Below, in pieces: positions 54,509-63,130 of a DNA stretch of 64,000 nucleotides. The position numbers and the translations under genes are program-made. The DNA is from Mesorhizobium sp. M1B.F.Ca.ET.045.04.1.1 (lineage in GTDB: Bacteria; Pseudomonadota; Alphaproteobacteria; Rhizobiales; Rhizobiaceae). The notes below the pieces were generated by a model. That model was not told the DNA's origin and did no database searches. It was given only the letters and a program-made list of their open reading frames with translations. Numbering within the stretch: the first letter of the stretch is position 1; each line of letters begins with the position of its first letter. The stretch is from assembly GCF_003952465.1 (NCBI RefSeq), contig NZ_CP034448.1:3759001-3823000 (forward strand), in the 5' to 3' direction.

Positions 54509-56010
54509 ACGCGCAGCGTTTGGTGCACCGCAGGGTGCCAATACCCGTCGGCGAGCACCGAGTGCAGCGCATCGGCATTGGGGCCGAGCGGCCTGTCTTC
54601 CTTGAGCGTCGGCACGTGGGCGCGGACAGCCGCGTGGATCGCTCCGGTGGCGGATGCCAGCGTCAGCCCTTCGCGCAGGTCGATCGCCTGCGCTGCTGCC
54701 ATCAGCTCGAAGGCGATCAGGCGCCGCCACAGCACGGTCATCTCGGCGCATTTCGCCACGGCGAGGGGAGTCTGCGTCGCATGATCCTCGGCGCCTTCGG
54801 ATACGGGCAGGAAGTCGAGCATCACCGGATTGGCCTTGTGGCGGATCGCGGCCAGGATCGCCGTCACCGTCTTCTGCAGCGGCACGAAGCCGGCGGACGC
54901 GCCGCCGACCGGCGAGAGGTATTTCGGCAGGCCGTTACGGCCTGAACCGGTGAGCTGGACGAAACGGGCGGCAGTAGCCGCCGCGCACTGAGCGATCGCC
55001 AGCCCCAAAGTCTCGAAAGCCAGCGCGAGCGAGGCGGTGTGGAAATTGCCCGTCGACAGCACCAGCGCATCGTCGACGAGCACCAGCGGGTTGTCGGCTG
55101 CGGCGTTGAGCTCGATCTCGACCGCCAGCCTGGCGTGATCGATCGCCTGGATCAGCGCGCCATGGGTAGAGGGCATGCAGCGGATCGACAGCGGATCCTG
55201 AATGGTGGTCGGCGCCGGTGCGTCGTCGCGGGCGAGCAGGTCGCGCAGCGCCTTTGCAGCCGCTTGCTGGCACGCCGCGGGCCGCGCGGCGTGGAGGCGC
55301 GGATCGAGGATGGTGCGGTTGGCGCCGAGCGCCTCCATGGTCAGCGCGCCGGCCTGCTGCTGCTGTTCGAGCGCCGACAACGCGTCGACAAGTGCCAGCG
55401 CGGCGGCGCCGGTGGAGACAGCCGAGGCGTTGATCAGCGACAGGCCGTCCTTCGGCGCCAGGTTGACCGGGGCAAGCCGCGCCATCATCAGCGCCTTGGC
55501 CGACGGCATGCGCCGGCCCTGGTAGTCGGCATCGCCTTCGCCGATGAGCGTGTGGGCGATCGCCGTCATCAGCACCAGGTCGCCGGCGCCTATCGAGCCG
55601 AGCGAGGGCATTGCCGGATGGACGCCGGCGTTGAGCGCATCGACGAGCGCGGTGAAGACATGCGGCGACAGGCCGGAACCACCCGCCGCAAGCATTGCGA
55701 TGCGGGCAAACATCGCCGCCCGCACGATCTGGATTGGCAAGGCATCGCCGACCGCTGCGCCGCGCCCGTCGAGAAGCTGGCGCTGGAAGGCGCCGGCATC
55801 GCCTTCGACGGCCGTGCCGAGATTGGCGCCAAGGCCGGTGTTCAGCCCATAGATCTGCTGGCCGCCGGCGGCGGCGTCATCGAGCGCCTTGCGCGCCTTG
55901 CCGAGCTTCTCGATGACCGTCGGCGTGATCTCGATCTTGCCCGCATTGCGCGCGACAGCCGCCACATCCTCGATGCTGACGCCGGCGCCGGTGAGAACGA
56001 GCGGGGTCAT
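54505..56010 (-). CDS. Aromatic amino acid/histidine ammonia-lyase homologue lacking the MIO serine
   Basis: A 501-residue PAL/HAL-superfamily protein with the full fold. Kept positions include Tyr54 in YGLNTGLG, Asn in LSLINAS and Glu in EDHATQ. The Ala-Ser-Gly that forms the MIO prosthetic group is missing: GSIGAGDL (138-145) lacks the Ser present in GSVGASGDL. The Tyr of the QDxYSxRC motif is also lost (QDPLSIRC). A standard MIO-type deamination is therefore not expected. It is coupled (ATGA) to an ornithine-cyclodeaminase-family gene, and no hutU/I/G genes are nearby. Substrate and reaction are unknown. Confidence 0.8.
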   Translation of the reverse strand: MTPLVLTGAGVSIEDVAAVARNAGKIEITPTVIEKLGKARKALDDAAAGGQQIYGLNTGLGANLGTAVEGDAGAFQRQLLDGRGAAVGDALPIQIVRAAMFARIAMLAAGGSGLSPHVFTALVDALNAGVHPAMPSLGSIGAGDLVLMTAIAHTLIGEGDADYQGRRMPSAKALMMARLAPVNLAPKDGLSLINASAVSTGAAALALVDALSALEQQQQAGALTMEALGANRTILDPRLHAARPAACQQAAAKALRDLLARDDAPAPTTIQDPLSIRCMPSTHGALIQAIDHARLAVEIELNAAADNPLVLVDDALVLSTGNFHTASLALAFETLGLAIAQCAAATAARFVQLTGSGRNGLPKYLSPVGGASAGFVPLQKTVTAILAAIRHKANPVMLDFLPVSEGAEDHATQTPLAVAKCAEMTVLWRRLIAFELMAAAQAIDLREGLTLASATGAIHAAVRAHVPTLKEDRPLGPNADALHSVLADGYWHPAVHQTLRV

Positions 56011-57008
56011 GCGAAGCGCAGCCTCTGGCCGATGCCCTTATCTGCGGCCTTGGCCAGCATCGCCTTGCCGAGCGCGATATCGGAGAGCGACAGGCCGCGG
56101 TGCCAGAACAGGATCGTCTCGCCATCGCTTTGTCGGCCCGGCTTGAGGCCGGCCGCGATCTGGCCGAGTTCGGCATGGAGCGTCGCCTCGCTCAACCGCC
56201 CCGTCTCGACATGGGCGCGCAGCGAGCCGAACTTGCCGGTCTTGCACTGGCCCCAGTCGTCGACGACGATCTTTTGCATGATGTCGGTGAGCGACAGTTC
56301 GACCGCGCTCATCGTGCCATAGGGCACGACCAGCGCGCCGCGCTTGATCCAGTCCGTCTTGAGCAGCGGCTGCGGTTCCGGCAAGCGCGAGGCTTCGACG
56401 ACGATGTCGGCGCCTTCGACGCAGCTTTTCCAGTCAGCCGCGGCCATGACCGGCTTGCCGAGATCGGCGGCAAGTTTCGCAACAAAGGCGTCGCGGCTTT
56501 CCGGCCGGCGCGAATGGACGCGGATCTCATCGAAGTCGAAGAGATGATCGAGCAGCCGCACGTTCCAGTAGGCGGTGCCGCGCGCGCCGATATGGCCGAG
56601 CACCCTGGATGACTTCTTCGCCAGATGCTTGGCGCCGATGGCTGTGACGGCGCCGGTGCGCATGTCGGTGATGACGGTGGCGTCGAGGATGGCGCGCGGC
56701 GTGCCGGTGCGCGGGTCGAAGAGGTTGAGGATACCGAATTCGGACGGCAGCCCGTGCAGGTAGTTGTCGACATAGTCGCCGACGATCTTCACGCCGGCCG
56801 CATCGAGCGGCGCCACATAGCCGCGCAGCACGTTGAAATGGCCATGAAAGGAGGGATCCGGCTCGAGATGGACGCGCGGCTCGATCACCGTCTGGCCGTT
56901 GCCCTGGGCGACGAGCCCGGCTTCGACGGCGCCGATGATCTCGGCATCGGTCATCGCCAGCGCCTGGATGTCGAGGGCGTTGAGATAGTCGATATAGATG
57001 GGTTTCAT
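56007..57008 (-). CDS. Ornithine cyclodeaminase/mu-crystallin-family protein
   Basis: A 333-residue NAD(P)-binding protein of the OCD/mu-crystallin group. Segments typical of the family are ILDATVITDMRTGAVTAIGA and VLGHIGARGTAYWNVRLL, the latter the Rossmann glycine region (GHIGARG, variant of GxGxQA). The family covers ornithine cyclodeaminase, ketimine reductase, alanine dehydrogenase and N-substituted amino acid synthases. It is first in a two-gene minus-strand operon with the MIO-less lyase, whose start overlaps its stop. The pair probably acts on one amino acid or imino acid derivative. The start ATG lacks a strong ribosome site. Confidence 0.82.
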   Translation of the reverse strand: MKPIYIDYLNALDIQALAMTDAEIIGAVEAGLVAQGNGQTVIEPRVHLEPDPSFHGHFNVLRGYVAPLDAAGVKIVGDYVDNYLHGLPSEFGILNLFDPRTGTPRAILDATVITDMRTGAVTAIGAKHLAKKSSRVLGHIGARGTAYWNVRLLDHLFDFDEIRVHSRRPESRDAFVAKLAADLGKPVMAAADWKSCVEGADIVVEASRLPEPQPLLKTDWIKRGALVVPYGTMSAVELSLTDIMQKIVVDDWGQCKTGKFGSLRAHVETGRLSEATLHAELGQIAAGLKPGRQSDGETILFWHRGLSLSDIALGKAMLAKAADKGIGQRLRFA

Positions 57009-57120
57009 CCCGTTTTTCCCCTCCCAAGCCCACCTCTCAATAACAGGCGGCGAGGCGACACGAAAGTTTGTTGGTTAATCTCTGGACCGGCTCAGCCTTT
57101 TGCTGTTCAACCTGCGCGTC

Positions 57121-58566
57121 ATGAGCAGCATTCCCGACAACGAGGCCGTGTCCCAGCCCATGCCGATGGCGACGCGCCAGGCACGGCGCGTGGCGCTGAT
57201 CGTCGCTGTCGCCTTCTTCATGCAGCTGCTCGATTCGACGATCATCTCGACGTCGCTGCCGCAGATGGGTCAATCCTTCGGCGTGCCGGCGGTGGCGATG
57301 AGCATCGGCATCACCGCTTATATGCTGACCATGGCGGTGTTCGTGCCGCTGTCGGCCTGGCTCGCCGACCGGTTCGGCGCGCGCAACATCTTCCTCGGGG
57401 CGATAGCGCTGTTCACACTGGCGTCGATTGGTTGCGGCTTCTCCCAGAGCCTGGCGCAGTTCGTCGCCGCCCGCATCGTGCAGGGCCTGGGCAGCGCGCT
57501 GATGACGCCGGTCGGCCGCATCCTGGTGCTGCGCAACGCCGCCAAATCGGAATTGCTCAACGCCACAGCGCTGATCACCTGGCCGGCCTTGTTCGCGCCG
57601 GTTGTGGGGCCGGTGCTCGGCGGCTTCATCACCACCTATCTTTCCTGGCACTGGAACTTCTTCATCAACGTGCCTTTGGGGCTTGCCGGGCTGCTGCTGG
57701 TCGCCCGCTTCGTTCCGGGCGATCGCGACTCCGAGGCGAGGCCGCTCGACTGGCCGGGCTTCTTCGTAACCTCGTTCGGCCTCGCGGTGATGCTCTACGG
57801 CCTGGAGCGCCTTGCGCATCCCGAAAACGGCATGCTGCCGACAGTGGCGCTGATTGCCGCCGGCATCGCTATCGGCTGGCTCGCGGTTCGGCATTTGCGG
57901 CGTGCGCCGCATCCGTTGCTCGATCTTTCCGCCTTCAAGGTGCTGACCTTCGCCGTCTCGACGCTGTCGGCAGGCACGATCTTCCGCGTAGCGATCAATG
58001 CCACGCCCTTCCTTTTGCCGCTGCTCTTCCAGGTGGGCTTCGGGATGCGGCCGGTCGATGCCGGCTTGCTGATCCTGGCCTATTTCCTCGGAAATCTCGG
58101 CATGAAGGCGGTGACCACGCCGACGCTGAGGCGCTTCGGCTTCCGCCGGGTGCTGGTGGTCAACGGGCTGATCGCGTCGCTGGCGATCATGGCTTGCGGG
58201 GCGATCTCGCCGCAGACGCCGCTGGCGCTGGTGGTGGCGCTGATGCTGATCGCTGGTCTCACGCGCTCGATGCAGTTCACGGCGCTGAACACGCTGGCCT
58301 TCGCCGATATCGGCGGGGCGCAGCGCAGCTCGGCGGCGACGCTTTCCAGCATGCTGCAGCAGATATCGATGCTGTTCGGCGTGGCCGTCGCGGCGGCGGT
58401 CCTCAACCTGTCGCAGATCGCCAGAGGCGAAGCGGCGCCCGATCTCGTCGACTTCAGAATCGCATTCATCGCGATCGGGCTGATCGGGCTCGTGGCGTCG
58501 TTCCGGTTCATGGTCCTGCCGCCATCCGCCGGAGCCGAGGTCTCGGGTCACTCAGCGGACAATTGA
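57121..58566 (+). CDS. MFS transporter (DHA2/EmrB-QacA type, 14 spans)
   Basis: A 481-residue membrane protein with about 14 hydrophobic spans. The DHA2 motifs are visible as LLDSTIISTSLPQMGQSFG in span 1, WLADRFGARNIFL (motif A) and GPVLGGFI (motif C). It belongs to the proton-driven drug and small-molecule exporters. The frame is open to a TTG at 57100, but the ATG at 57121 is preferred. It is divergent from the OCD/lyase pair across 112 bases and could export their product or substrate. No regulator is adjacent. Confidence 0.82.
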   Translation: MSSIPDNEAVSQPMPMATRQARRVALIVAVAFFMQLLDSTIISTSLPQMGQSFGVPAVAMSIGITAYMLTMAVFVPLSAWLADRFGARNIFLGAIALFTLASIGCGFSQSLAQFVAARIVQGLGSALMTPVGRILVLRNAAKSELLNATALITWPALFAPVVGPVLGGFITTYLSWHWNFFINVPLGLAGLLLVARFVPGDRDSEARPLDWPGFFVTSFGLAVMLYGLERLAHPENGMLPTVALIAAGIAIGWLAVRHLRRAPHPLLDLSAFKVLTFAVSTLSAGTIFRVAINATPFLLPLLFQVGFGMRPVDAGLLILAYFLGNLGMKAVTTPTLRRFGFRRVLVVNGLIASLAIMACGAISPQTPLALVVALMLIAGLTRSMQFTALNTLAFADIGGAQRSSAATLSSMLQQISMLFGVAVAAAVLNLSQIARGEAAPDLVDFRIAFIAIGLIGLVASFRFMVLPPSAGAEVSGHSADN

Positions 58567-58845
58567 CATCGCGCTTACCGCGTTTTGCAGATGTAAATTC
58601 CGCCGGCCTCGCAGGCTTCGAATGCGCTCTTTCACGAGCCGCACAATCGAGACAACGAATTGCCAAAAGCCCAAGAGTTTCCGGCTATTGCGCCAGTTAC
58701 GGCAATCGATGCGTCCACTCGGCAAATAGTCGGAGAGGCGCGGCTCTTGAACGCGGATTCATTTGACGAGCCGCTGTTGGGCCGATTAGCTTTCGTGCGG
58801 GACGGAGGCCCATCAGGGCCTTTCCATCGGGGCGAAGACATAGCG

Positions 58846-59832
58846 ATGAACGCGATCGGCTGGCCGGACTGGAGGCGCCTTAATCAGGAAGGCATCATCT
58901 TTGCGATCGCCATCCTGCTGTTCGCCGCGGCCGCCATCGGCCTGCCGGGCTTTCTGACCGCCGACAATCTGGTCGCCATCGTCCGTTCCGTGTCAGTCCT
59001 GGGCATCCTCGCGCTCGGCATGGCCGTCGTCATCATCGGTCGCGGCATCGACCTGTCGGCTGTGGCGATCATGGCGATGTCGGTCGCCTGGTATCTCCAG
59101 CTGCTCAACACCGGCACCGCGGACGGCCTTGCCTTCACCTATGTGCTTGCCGGCGTGCTCGCCATCGGCCTGCTCAATGGCTTCCTCGTCGCCTATGCCG
59201 ACGTTCCGGCGATCTTCGTGACGCTGGCGACCGGCTCCTTCGTCTTCGGCTATGTGCGCTCGCAACTGATCACGCAGGATGCCGTGCCGGTGCCCCAGGG
59301 CCATTGGGTGGAGCTGCTTGGCGGCATGCGCTTTCTCGACATTCCGGTCGAGGTTTTCGTCTTTGCCGGGCTGGCGTTCCTGGTCTTCCTGTTCCTGCGC
59401 TATACCAAATGGGGCCGCTTCATCTATTTCGCCGGCGACAACCCGGTTGCCGCGCGCAACATCGGCATTCCGGTGCGGCCGATGCTGGTGCTGCGCTACG
59501 TGCTTTCGGCCGTGGTGGCGCTGATCGCCGGCCTGCTCACGGCCGCCAGCCTGCATTCGATCAATACGCGCGTCGTCAATTCGACGCTGCTCTACGACAT
59601 CGTGCTGGTGGCGGTGATCGGCGGCATCGGGCTTTCCGGCGGACGGGGAGGGGTGCGCAACGTGCTGGTCGGTGCCGCGCTGATCGGCATCCTGCTCAAC
59701 GCGATGACCATCATCGACATCCCGCTGCTCTACCAGAACCTGATCAAGGCGGCGATCCTGCTCGGCGCCACCATCGTCGACGGCATCATCAATCCACGCG
59801 ACGAGCAGACCGCGCAGCAAGGCGACATTTAG
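58846..59832 (+). CDS. Sugar ABC transporter permease (CUT2)
   Basis: A 328-residue permease with eight to ten spans and the CUT2 segment GRGIDLSAVAIMAM, in which the usual SVG is SAV. The cytoplasmic loop is DNPVAARNIGIPVRP. The frame is open upstream to 58660, but the first 62 residues there look non-coding, so the ATG at 58846 is chosen. The 279-base region 58567-58845 shows no clear motif. It is the first gene of an importer cluster without an ATPase in view. Its TAG stop is part of the palindrome at 59830. Confidence 0.8.
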   Translation: MNAIGWPDWRRLNQEGIIFAIAILLFAAAAIGLPGFLTADNLVAIVRSVSVLGILALGMAVVIIGRGIDLSAVAIMAMSVAWYLQLLNTGTADGLAFTYVLAGVLAIGLLNGFLVAYADVPAIFVTLATGSFVFGYVRSQLITQDAVPVPQGHWVELLGGMRFLDIPVEVFVFAGLAFLVFLFLRYTKWGRFIYFAGDNPVAARNIGIPVRPMLVLRYVLSAVVALIAGLLTAASLHSINTRVVNSTLLYDIVLVAVIGGIGLSGGRGGVRNVLVGAALIGILLNAMTIIDIPLLYQNLIKAAILLGATIVDGIINPRDEQTAQQGDI

Positions 59833-59859
59833 AGCAGATGGGCTAGCCCATCTTGCTCT
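59830..59859. repeat. Palindromic element including the stop codon
   Basis: TAGAGCAGATGGGCT (59830-59844) faces AGCCCATCTTGCTC (59845-59858) with one bulged base. The first TAG is the stop of the permease gene. It is the same TAGAGCA-type opening as the elements at 12548 and 54322. Confidence 0.65.
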
Positions 59860-59919
59860 CGGGTACCCGGTTCGATCCATTCTGATCGGCCGGCAACAAT
59901 CGAAACCAGAGGATGTGAC

Positions 59920-60945
59920 ATGAAATTGTTCAGGACATTGATGGCGGCGGCCACGGCGCTTGCCGTTTCGGCCTTCGTTGCTCCCACTTTCGCCGCGGAC
60001 GACCCGGGCCCGGCCACCTATAGCAAGGCGCTCAACGGCAAGCGCGTCATGCTGGTGCCGCTGGCGATGGGCTTCGACCTGGCGCAGGGCTGGGCGCATT
60101 ATCTCAAGAAGGAGGTGGAGGCCTGGGGCGGTACTTTCGAGACGCGCGACCCGAACTGGGTTGTCGATGCCGGCGCGCAGGCGATCACCGACGCCATCGC
60201 TTCGGACACGCGGCCGGACGTGCTGATCATCCACGCGCCGGACCTGAACTCCTACTCGAAGCTGATGAAGAAGGCGCAGGCTGCCGGCACCTATGTGCTG
60301 CTGGTCGACAATCCGGCGAACTTCCCCGCCGACGCCTTCGTCGGCAGCGACTGGGACAAGCTCGGCCAGCTCGAGGCGGAAGCGGCGGTCAAGGGCTGCG
60401 GCGAGAATTCTTCCAAGAAGATCGGGCTGGTGCAGGGCGACCAGGCGAATTCCTCGAGCCTTTACCAGTATGCCGGCATCATGAAGGTGCTGGAGAAACA
60501 TCCCGACTTCCAGGTCGTCGCCAAGCCGGATTCGAACTGGAATGCGACCACTTCGCGCGACGTGACGACGACGATGCTGCAGCAGCATCCCGACATCTGC
60601 TCGATCATCGACTTCTGGGACGGCGACGCCACCGGCGCGTCCGCCGCGATCCGCGACGCCAAGCTCGACGGCAAGGTGTTCCTGGTGACCACAGGCGGCG
60701 GCGAAAAGGCCGCCGACTGCGACAAGCTCGTGGATGGCACCTACGGCGCCGTGGTGATGACCGATCTTGCCCGCCAGTCGGGCGACATGAACGCCATCAT
60801 CAAATTCCTGCTGCAGAGCGGCCAACCGGCCGGCACCTCGCATACCTACATCTACACGCTGGAGAAGGCGACGACCAAGGCCGACCTCAAGCCCGACAGC
60901 TGCTGGGACCTGAAGGCGCTGCAGGCCGAAGCGGCGGCAAAGTAA
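59920..60945 (+). CDS. Periplasmic sugar-binding protein (CUT2)
   Basis: A 341-residue type-I binding protein with a Sec signal peptide (1-25, ending TFA). The mature part has VMLVPLAMGFDLAQGW and a paired Cys set (KGCGEN, DICSII, ADCDKL, DSCWDL). It lies between two CUT2 permeases, 58846 and 61022, and probably serves both in a heterodimeric channel. The permease-linked propellers suggest a sugar lactone or a sugar that is oxidised to a lactone as ligand. A strong hairpin follows the gene. Confidence 0.8.
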   Translation: MKLFRTLMAAATALAVSAFVAPTFAADDPGPATYSKALNGKRVMLVPLAMGFDLAQGWAHYLKKEVEAWGGTFETRDPNWVVDAGAQAITDAIASDTRPDVLIIHAPDLNSYSKLMKKAQAAGTYVLLVDNPANFPADAFVGSDWDKLGQLEAEAAVKGCGENSSKKIGLVQGDQANSSSLYQYAGIMKVLEKHPDFQVVAKPDSNWNATTSRDVTTTMLQQHPDICSIIDFWDGDATGASAAIRDAKLDGKVFLVTTGGGEKAADCDKLVDGTYGAVVMTDLARQSGDMNAIIKFLLQSGQPAGTSHTYIYTLEKATTKADLKPDSCWDLKALQAEAAAK

Positions 60946-60967
60946 GGCCGCTGACCAAAGCATCCGC

Positions 60968-60994
60968 GAGGTGGCCGGACATTCCGGCCACCTC
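60968..60994 (+). repeat. Perfect 12-bp hairpin after the binding-protein gene
   Basis: GAGGTGGCCGGA-CAT-TCCGGCCACCTC, followed by TTTACTC, 22 bases after the stop and 27 bases before the next start. It could act as a partial terminator or as an mRNA-stabilising end for the binding-protein transcript. Confidence 0.65.
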
Positions 60995-61021
60995 TTTACT
61001 CTTGATTGACAGCAGCAGCCG

Positions 61022-63130
61022 ATGAATTTTCGCGAACGCCTCCAGGCCTGGCGCTACAATCTCGTGCCCGACCATCTGGTTGGCGAGATTCTGACCAAGC
61101 GCTGGACCGACAACGCCATTCCCTTCCTGGCGCTGGTGGCGACGCTCGGCGTCTTCGGTTCGATCATTCCGGGTTTCTTCAAGCTCACCTCGCTGCAGGG
61201 ATCGACCCGCCAGCTCGGCGAGTTCTCCCTTGTCGTCATCGGCATGACCGTGGTGATGCTGGGCGGCGGCATCGATCTTTCGGTCGGCTCGATCTTCGCG
61301 CTGTCCTGCTTCTCGGCCGTCTATGTCTTCTTCATCCTCGAACAGTCGGTCTGGCTGGCGCTGGTCGCTGCATTGGCCACAGGCCTCGTCTTCGGCGCCA
61401 TCAACGGTTACCTCGTCGGCTATCTGAGGCTGCGCGCCTTCCTGACCACGCTGGTCACCTTCATCTTCGGGCGAGCGCTGTTCGACATCCTGGTCAGCAC
61501 CTACGCCGCCGACGTGCAGTTGTCTCAGGCCTCCTCCGATGTGCTCGACTTCATCGGCGACGGCACATTCTGGGGGCTCTCGGTGTCGGTGTGGCTGGCG
61601 ATCTGGCATATCGCACTGACACGCTCGCGGCCCGGATGGCACGTGCTGGCGGTGGGCGGCTCACGCCGCTCGGCCCACAATGCCGGCATCCGCGTGCGCC
61701 GCACGGTCTTCATGACCTATGTCTTTTCGGGTTTCTGCTGCTCGATCGGCGGCTTCCTCATCGCCTGCCGCCTGAGCGGCGCCGGACCCGGCACCGGCCT
61801 CAACCTGGAAATCATGGCGCTGACGGCGGCGGTGGTCGGCGGCGTCAGCCTCGGCGGCGGCCGCGGCTCGGTGGTCAAGGGCCTGATGGGCGCGATCATC
61901 GTGCTCACCATGACCAACGGACTGATCCGGCTGGGCTACGGCACCGGCACCAACCAGATGGTGCTGGGCATCCTGCTGGCGGCCGCCGTCACCATCGACA
62001 TCCGCTGGCTGAAGAACCGCCACAAGGTGCTGAACGAGGTCTATGTCGCGCCGGTCTACCTCAGGATGGGCGAGACGCAGTCGGCCGCACCCGGCTCCGG
62101 CACGCTCTACGAACTCGACAACCGCCTGTCGGAGGCCGACCACATCGGGCTTGGCGAGCTGGAAGGGCCGGAAGACGTCATCCTCGACTACGACGACCAT
62201 CTCTATTGCGGCACCCGCCACGGCGAGATCGTCCGCTTCTTCGCGCCGGACTACAAGCGTTCCGAGGTCTTTGCCCATATCGGCGGCTTCCCGCTCGGGC
62301 TCGCCTTCGACAAGGAGGGCAATCTGATCAGCTGCGTCGGCGCCATGGGGCTTTACTCAGTCTCGCCCGAGCGCGAGGTGAAGCGGCTGTCGGCGGAGAC
62401 GGCGCGCTCCTGGACATCGATCGTCGACGACGCGCGGCTGCGCGATCCCAACGATTGCGACATCGCGCCGGACGGCCGCATCTATTTTACGGATTCGACC
62501 AAGCGCTACGACGCCCACGATTGGACGCTGGACTCGATCGAGAACCGCGCCACAGGCCGCCTGCTGGTCTTCGATCCGAAGGACGGCTCGACGAAGACGC
62601 TGCTCGACGGCTATCGCTACACCAACGGCGTGTGCATGGCGCATGACGGCAAGTCGCTGTTCTTCGCCGAAAGCTGGGCCTGCCGCGTGCACCGCTACTG
62701 GCTGGAGGGGCCGAAGGCCGGCACCGCCGAATGCGTCATCCGCGACATGCCGGGCTATCCCGACAACATCAACAGGGCCTCGGACGGCAATTACTGGATG
62801 GCCTGGCTCGGCATGCGCACGCCGAGCTTCGACCTGTCGCTGCGCCATCCCGACATGCGCAAGCGCATGACGCGGCGCCTGCCGCAGGACGAATGGCTGT
62901 TTCCAAACATCAACACCGGCGGCGTGGTGAAGTTCAACGAGAAGGGCGGCATCGTCGAGACGCTCGGCGATCTCTCCGGCGCCGCGCATCCGATGGTCAC
63001 CTCGATGCGCGAGCACAAGGGATATCTCTTCGTCGGCGGCATCCTCAACAACCGCGTCGGCCGCTACAGGATCGAGGGCGCCGACCCTAACTGGACCAGC
63101 CCTGACTCCTATTGGGGGGCAAAACCATGA
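61022..63130 (+). CDS. CUT2 ABC permease fused to an SMP-30/strictosidine-synthase-type beta-propeller
   Basis: A 702-residue fusion. Residues about 1-325 form a complete CUT2 permease (GGGIDLSVGSIFAL, loop GSRRSAHNAGIRVRR, last spans GTGTNQMVLGILLAAA). Residues about 365-700 form a six-bladed propeller like gluconolactonase or strictosidine synthase (LEGPEDVILDYDDHLYCGT, NDCDIAPDGRIYFTDS, MPGYPDNINRASDGNYWMAW). No frameshift or second start separates them. CUT2 permeases end in the cytoplasm, so the propeller is probably cytoplasmic and could act on the substrate as it enters. Its stop overlaps the next propeller gene. Normal permeases of this class are 320-350 residues. Confidence 0.85.
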   Translation: MNFRERLQAWRYNLVPDHLVGEILTKRWTDNAIPFLALVATLGVFGSIIPGFFKLTSLQGSTRQLGEFSLVVIGMTVVMLGGGIDLSVGSIFALSCFSAVYVFFILEQSVWLALVAALATGLVFGAINGYLVGYLRLRAFLTTLVTFIFGRALFDILVSTYAADVQLSQASSDVLDFIGDGTFWGLSVSVWLAIWHIALTRSRPGWHVLAVGGSRRSAHNAGIRVRRTVFMTYVFSGFCCSIGGFLIACRLSGAGPGTGLNLEIMALTAAVVGGVSLGGGRGSVVKGLMGAIIVLTMTNGLIRLGYGTGTNQMVLGILLAAAVTIDIRWLKNRHKVLNEVYVAPVYLRMGETQSAAPGSGTLYELDNRLSEADHIGLGELEGPEDVILDYDDHLYCGTRHGEIVRFFAPDYKRSEVFAHIGGFPLGLAFDKEGNLISCVGAMGLYSVSPEREVKRLSAETARSWTSIVDDARLRDPNDCDIAPDGRIYFTDSTKRYDAHDWTLDSIENRATGRLLVFDPKDGSTKTLLDGYRYTNGVCMAHDGKSLFFAESWACRVHRYWLEGPKAGTAECVIRDMPGYPDNINRASDGNYWMAWLGMRTPSFDLSLRHPDMRKRMTRRLPQDEWLFPNINTGGVVKFNEKGGIVETLGDLSGAAHPMVTSMREHKGYLFVGGILNNRVGRYRIEGADPNWTSPDSYWGAKP

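Noticed and set aside
54505..56010. Histidine utilisation gene hutH
   Set aside because: The MIO serine is missing and no hutU, hutI, hutG or hutC is nearby.
57037..58551. 504-residue open frame on the minus strand over the MFS gene
   Set aside because: The product is rich in Arg, His, Gln and Glu with no hydrophobic core or family pattern, while the plus strand gives a clear 14-span transporter. It is a high-GC shadow.
58660..58845. 62-residue N-terminal extension of the CUT2 permease
   Set aside because: The extension is polar and unlike any permease N-terminus, and base composition there looks intergenic.
58993..60963. 656-residue open frame on the minus strand
   Set aside because: It covers a permease and a binding protein that are both clear on the plus strand; its composition is typical of antisense shadow frames.
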